Source of the DNA: Bacilli bacterium
GTDB taxonomy: Bacteria; Bacillota_I; Bacilli_A; RF39; UBA660
Direction of reading: 5' to 3'
NCBI GenBank assembly: GCA_016296185.1
Contig: JAEDJT010000001.1
Span: 1-64,000, forward strand
Length of the DNA: 64,000 bases
A program made the translations under genes and the position numbers. Shown piece after piece: positions 63,901 through 64,000 of the stretch; positions within the stretch are counted from its first letter, which is position 1, and each line of letters opens with the position of its first letter. Under the pieces are notes generated by a model. It searched no databases and was not told the origin of the DNA. It saw nothing but the letters and a program-made list of their open reading frames with translations.

Positions 63901-64000
63901 ATGGGAATACTAGATATGAAGTTTTTTAGTTTTATAGGATTTAAACAAAAACCGAAGGCAAGATGGAAAAAATTCTATAATAAAAGACATATGGTAATTG
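63901..64000 (+). CDS. Start of a further gene, cut by the window edge
   Basis: ATG one base after the plsC stop, with SD GAGGAG at 63890-63895 inside plsC. The frame is open to the edge: MGILDMKFFSFIGFKQ, then a basic stretch (KPKARWKKFYNKRHM). Only 33 residues are visible. A basic start with an R-W-x-x-F-Y pattern is seen in some AMP-binding acyl-CoA ligases, which would suit a lipid operon, but this is a guess. Confidence 0.6.
   Translation, partial: MGILDMKFFSFIGFKQKPKARWKKFYNKRHMVI

Noticed and set aside
1..64000. tRNA, rRNA, insertion sequence, prophage or integrase
   Set aside because: No cloverleaf, rRNA segment, transposase, terminal inverted repeat or phage module was seen on either strand.

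Overview
This window comes from a very AT-rich, Gram-positive-type bacterium of the low-GC Bacilli/Erysipelotrichia/RF39-like group. The evidence is rpsD next to ezrA (an order also seen in Bacillus and Staphylococcus), a structured Firmicutes-type rpsD leader, a ymfF/ymfH-type peptidase pair, and a wall-anchored protein ending in an SPKTG sortase-like signal. DapF (meso-diaminopimelate) and IspH (MEP isoprenoid pathway) point to a walled cell rather than a wall-less Mycoplasma. Tryptophan is coded by TGG, one gene stops at TGA, and ORFs of 13-14 kb are uninterrupted, so the standard code (table 11) applies. The exact taxon cannot be named from the sequence alone.

Layout. 0-19 kb holds mostly small housekeeping or envelope genes on the + strand: the end of an ABC permease; an FAD desaturase-like oxidoreductase coupled to an NAD(P)H:[2Fe-2S] reductase; an AI-2E family transporter; an HD-domain dGTPase-like enzyme flanked by two membrane-anchored proteins with propeller-like repeats; dapF; a degenerate plus active M16 peptidase pair; an SPKTG-anchored coiled-coil/Ig-like surface protein; an unrecognised 376-aa protein; rpsD (- strand) with its leader; and ezrA. 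19-60.5 kb, about 41 kb or 65 percent of the window, is a tandem array of three giant secreted proteins of 4355, 4686 and 4711 aa. 60.5-64 kb holds galE, ispH, a one-pass membrane protein, plsC and the start of another gene.

The giant array is the centrepiece. Each protein has a secretion signal or anchor, a variable N-terminal head with glycine-rich domains (most resembling the ALK/LTK-type glycine-rich family) separated by beta-sandwich repeats, a stalk of cadherin-like beta-sandwich repeats, a bacterial Ig-like (Big2) domain, a short linker domain and a C-terminal dockerin-like pair. By hand count the stalk has exactly 34 repeats in all three proteins, collinear and one-to-one. The heads differ in number and type of glycine-rich modules. 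This looks like a triplicated giant adhesin or matrix fibre with a fixed stalk, diversified tips and a shared C-terminal docking tail. The outer copies (1 and 3) share a TTG start, a near-identical 5' end and a 383-bp tract differing at one base. All three have a TTTAAA-17-TATAAT promoter and their own terminator.

Two window-wide patterns stand out. Genes are separated by very compact punctuation: a terminator stem overlapping the stop codon, a T-tract running into an extended -10 (TGNTATAAT), then a Shine-Dalgarno (SD) sequence almost at the predicted transcript start. In one case the next gene's whole promoter lies inside the terminator hairpin. Synonymous third positions also move from T-ending codons on the left to A-ending codons on the right across the giant array, which may mark a change of replication strand.
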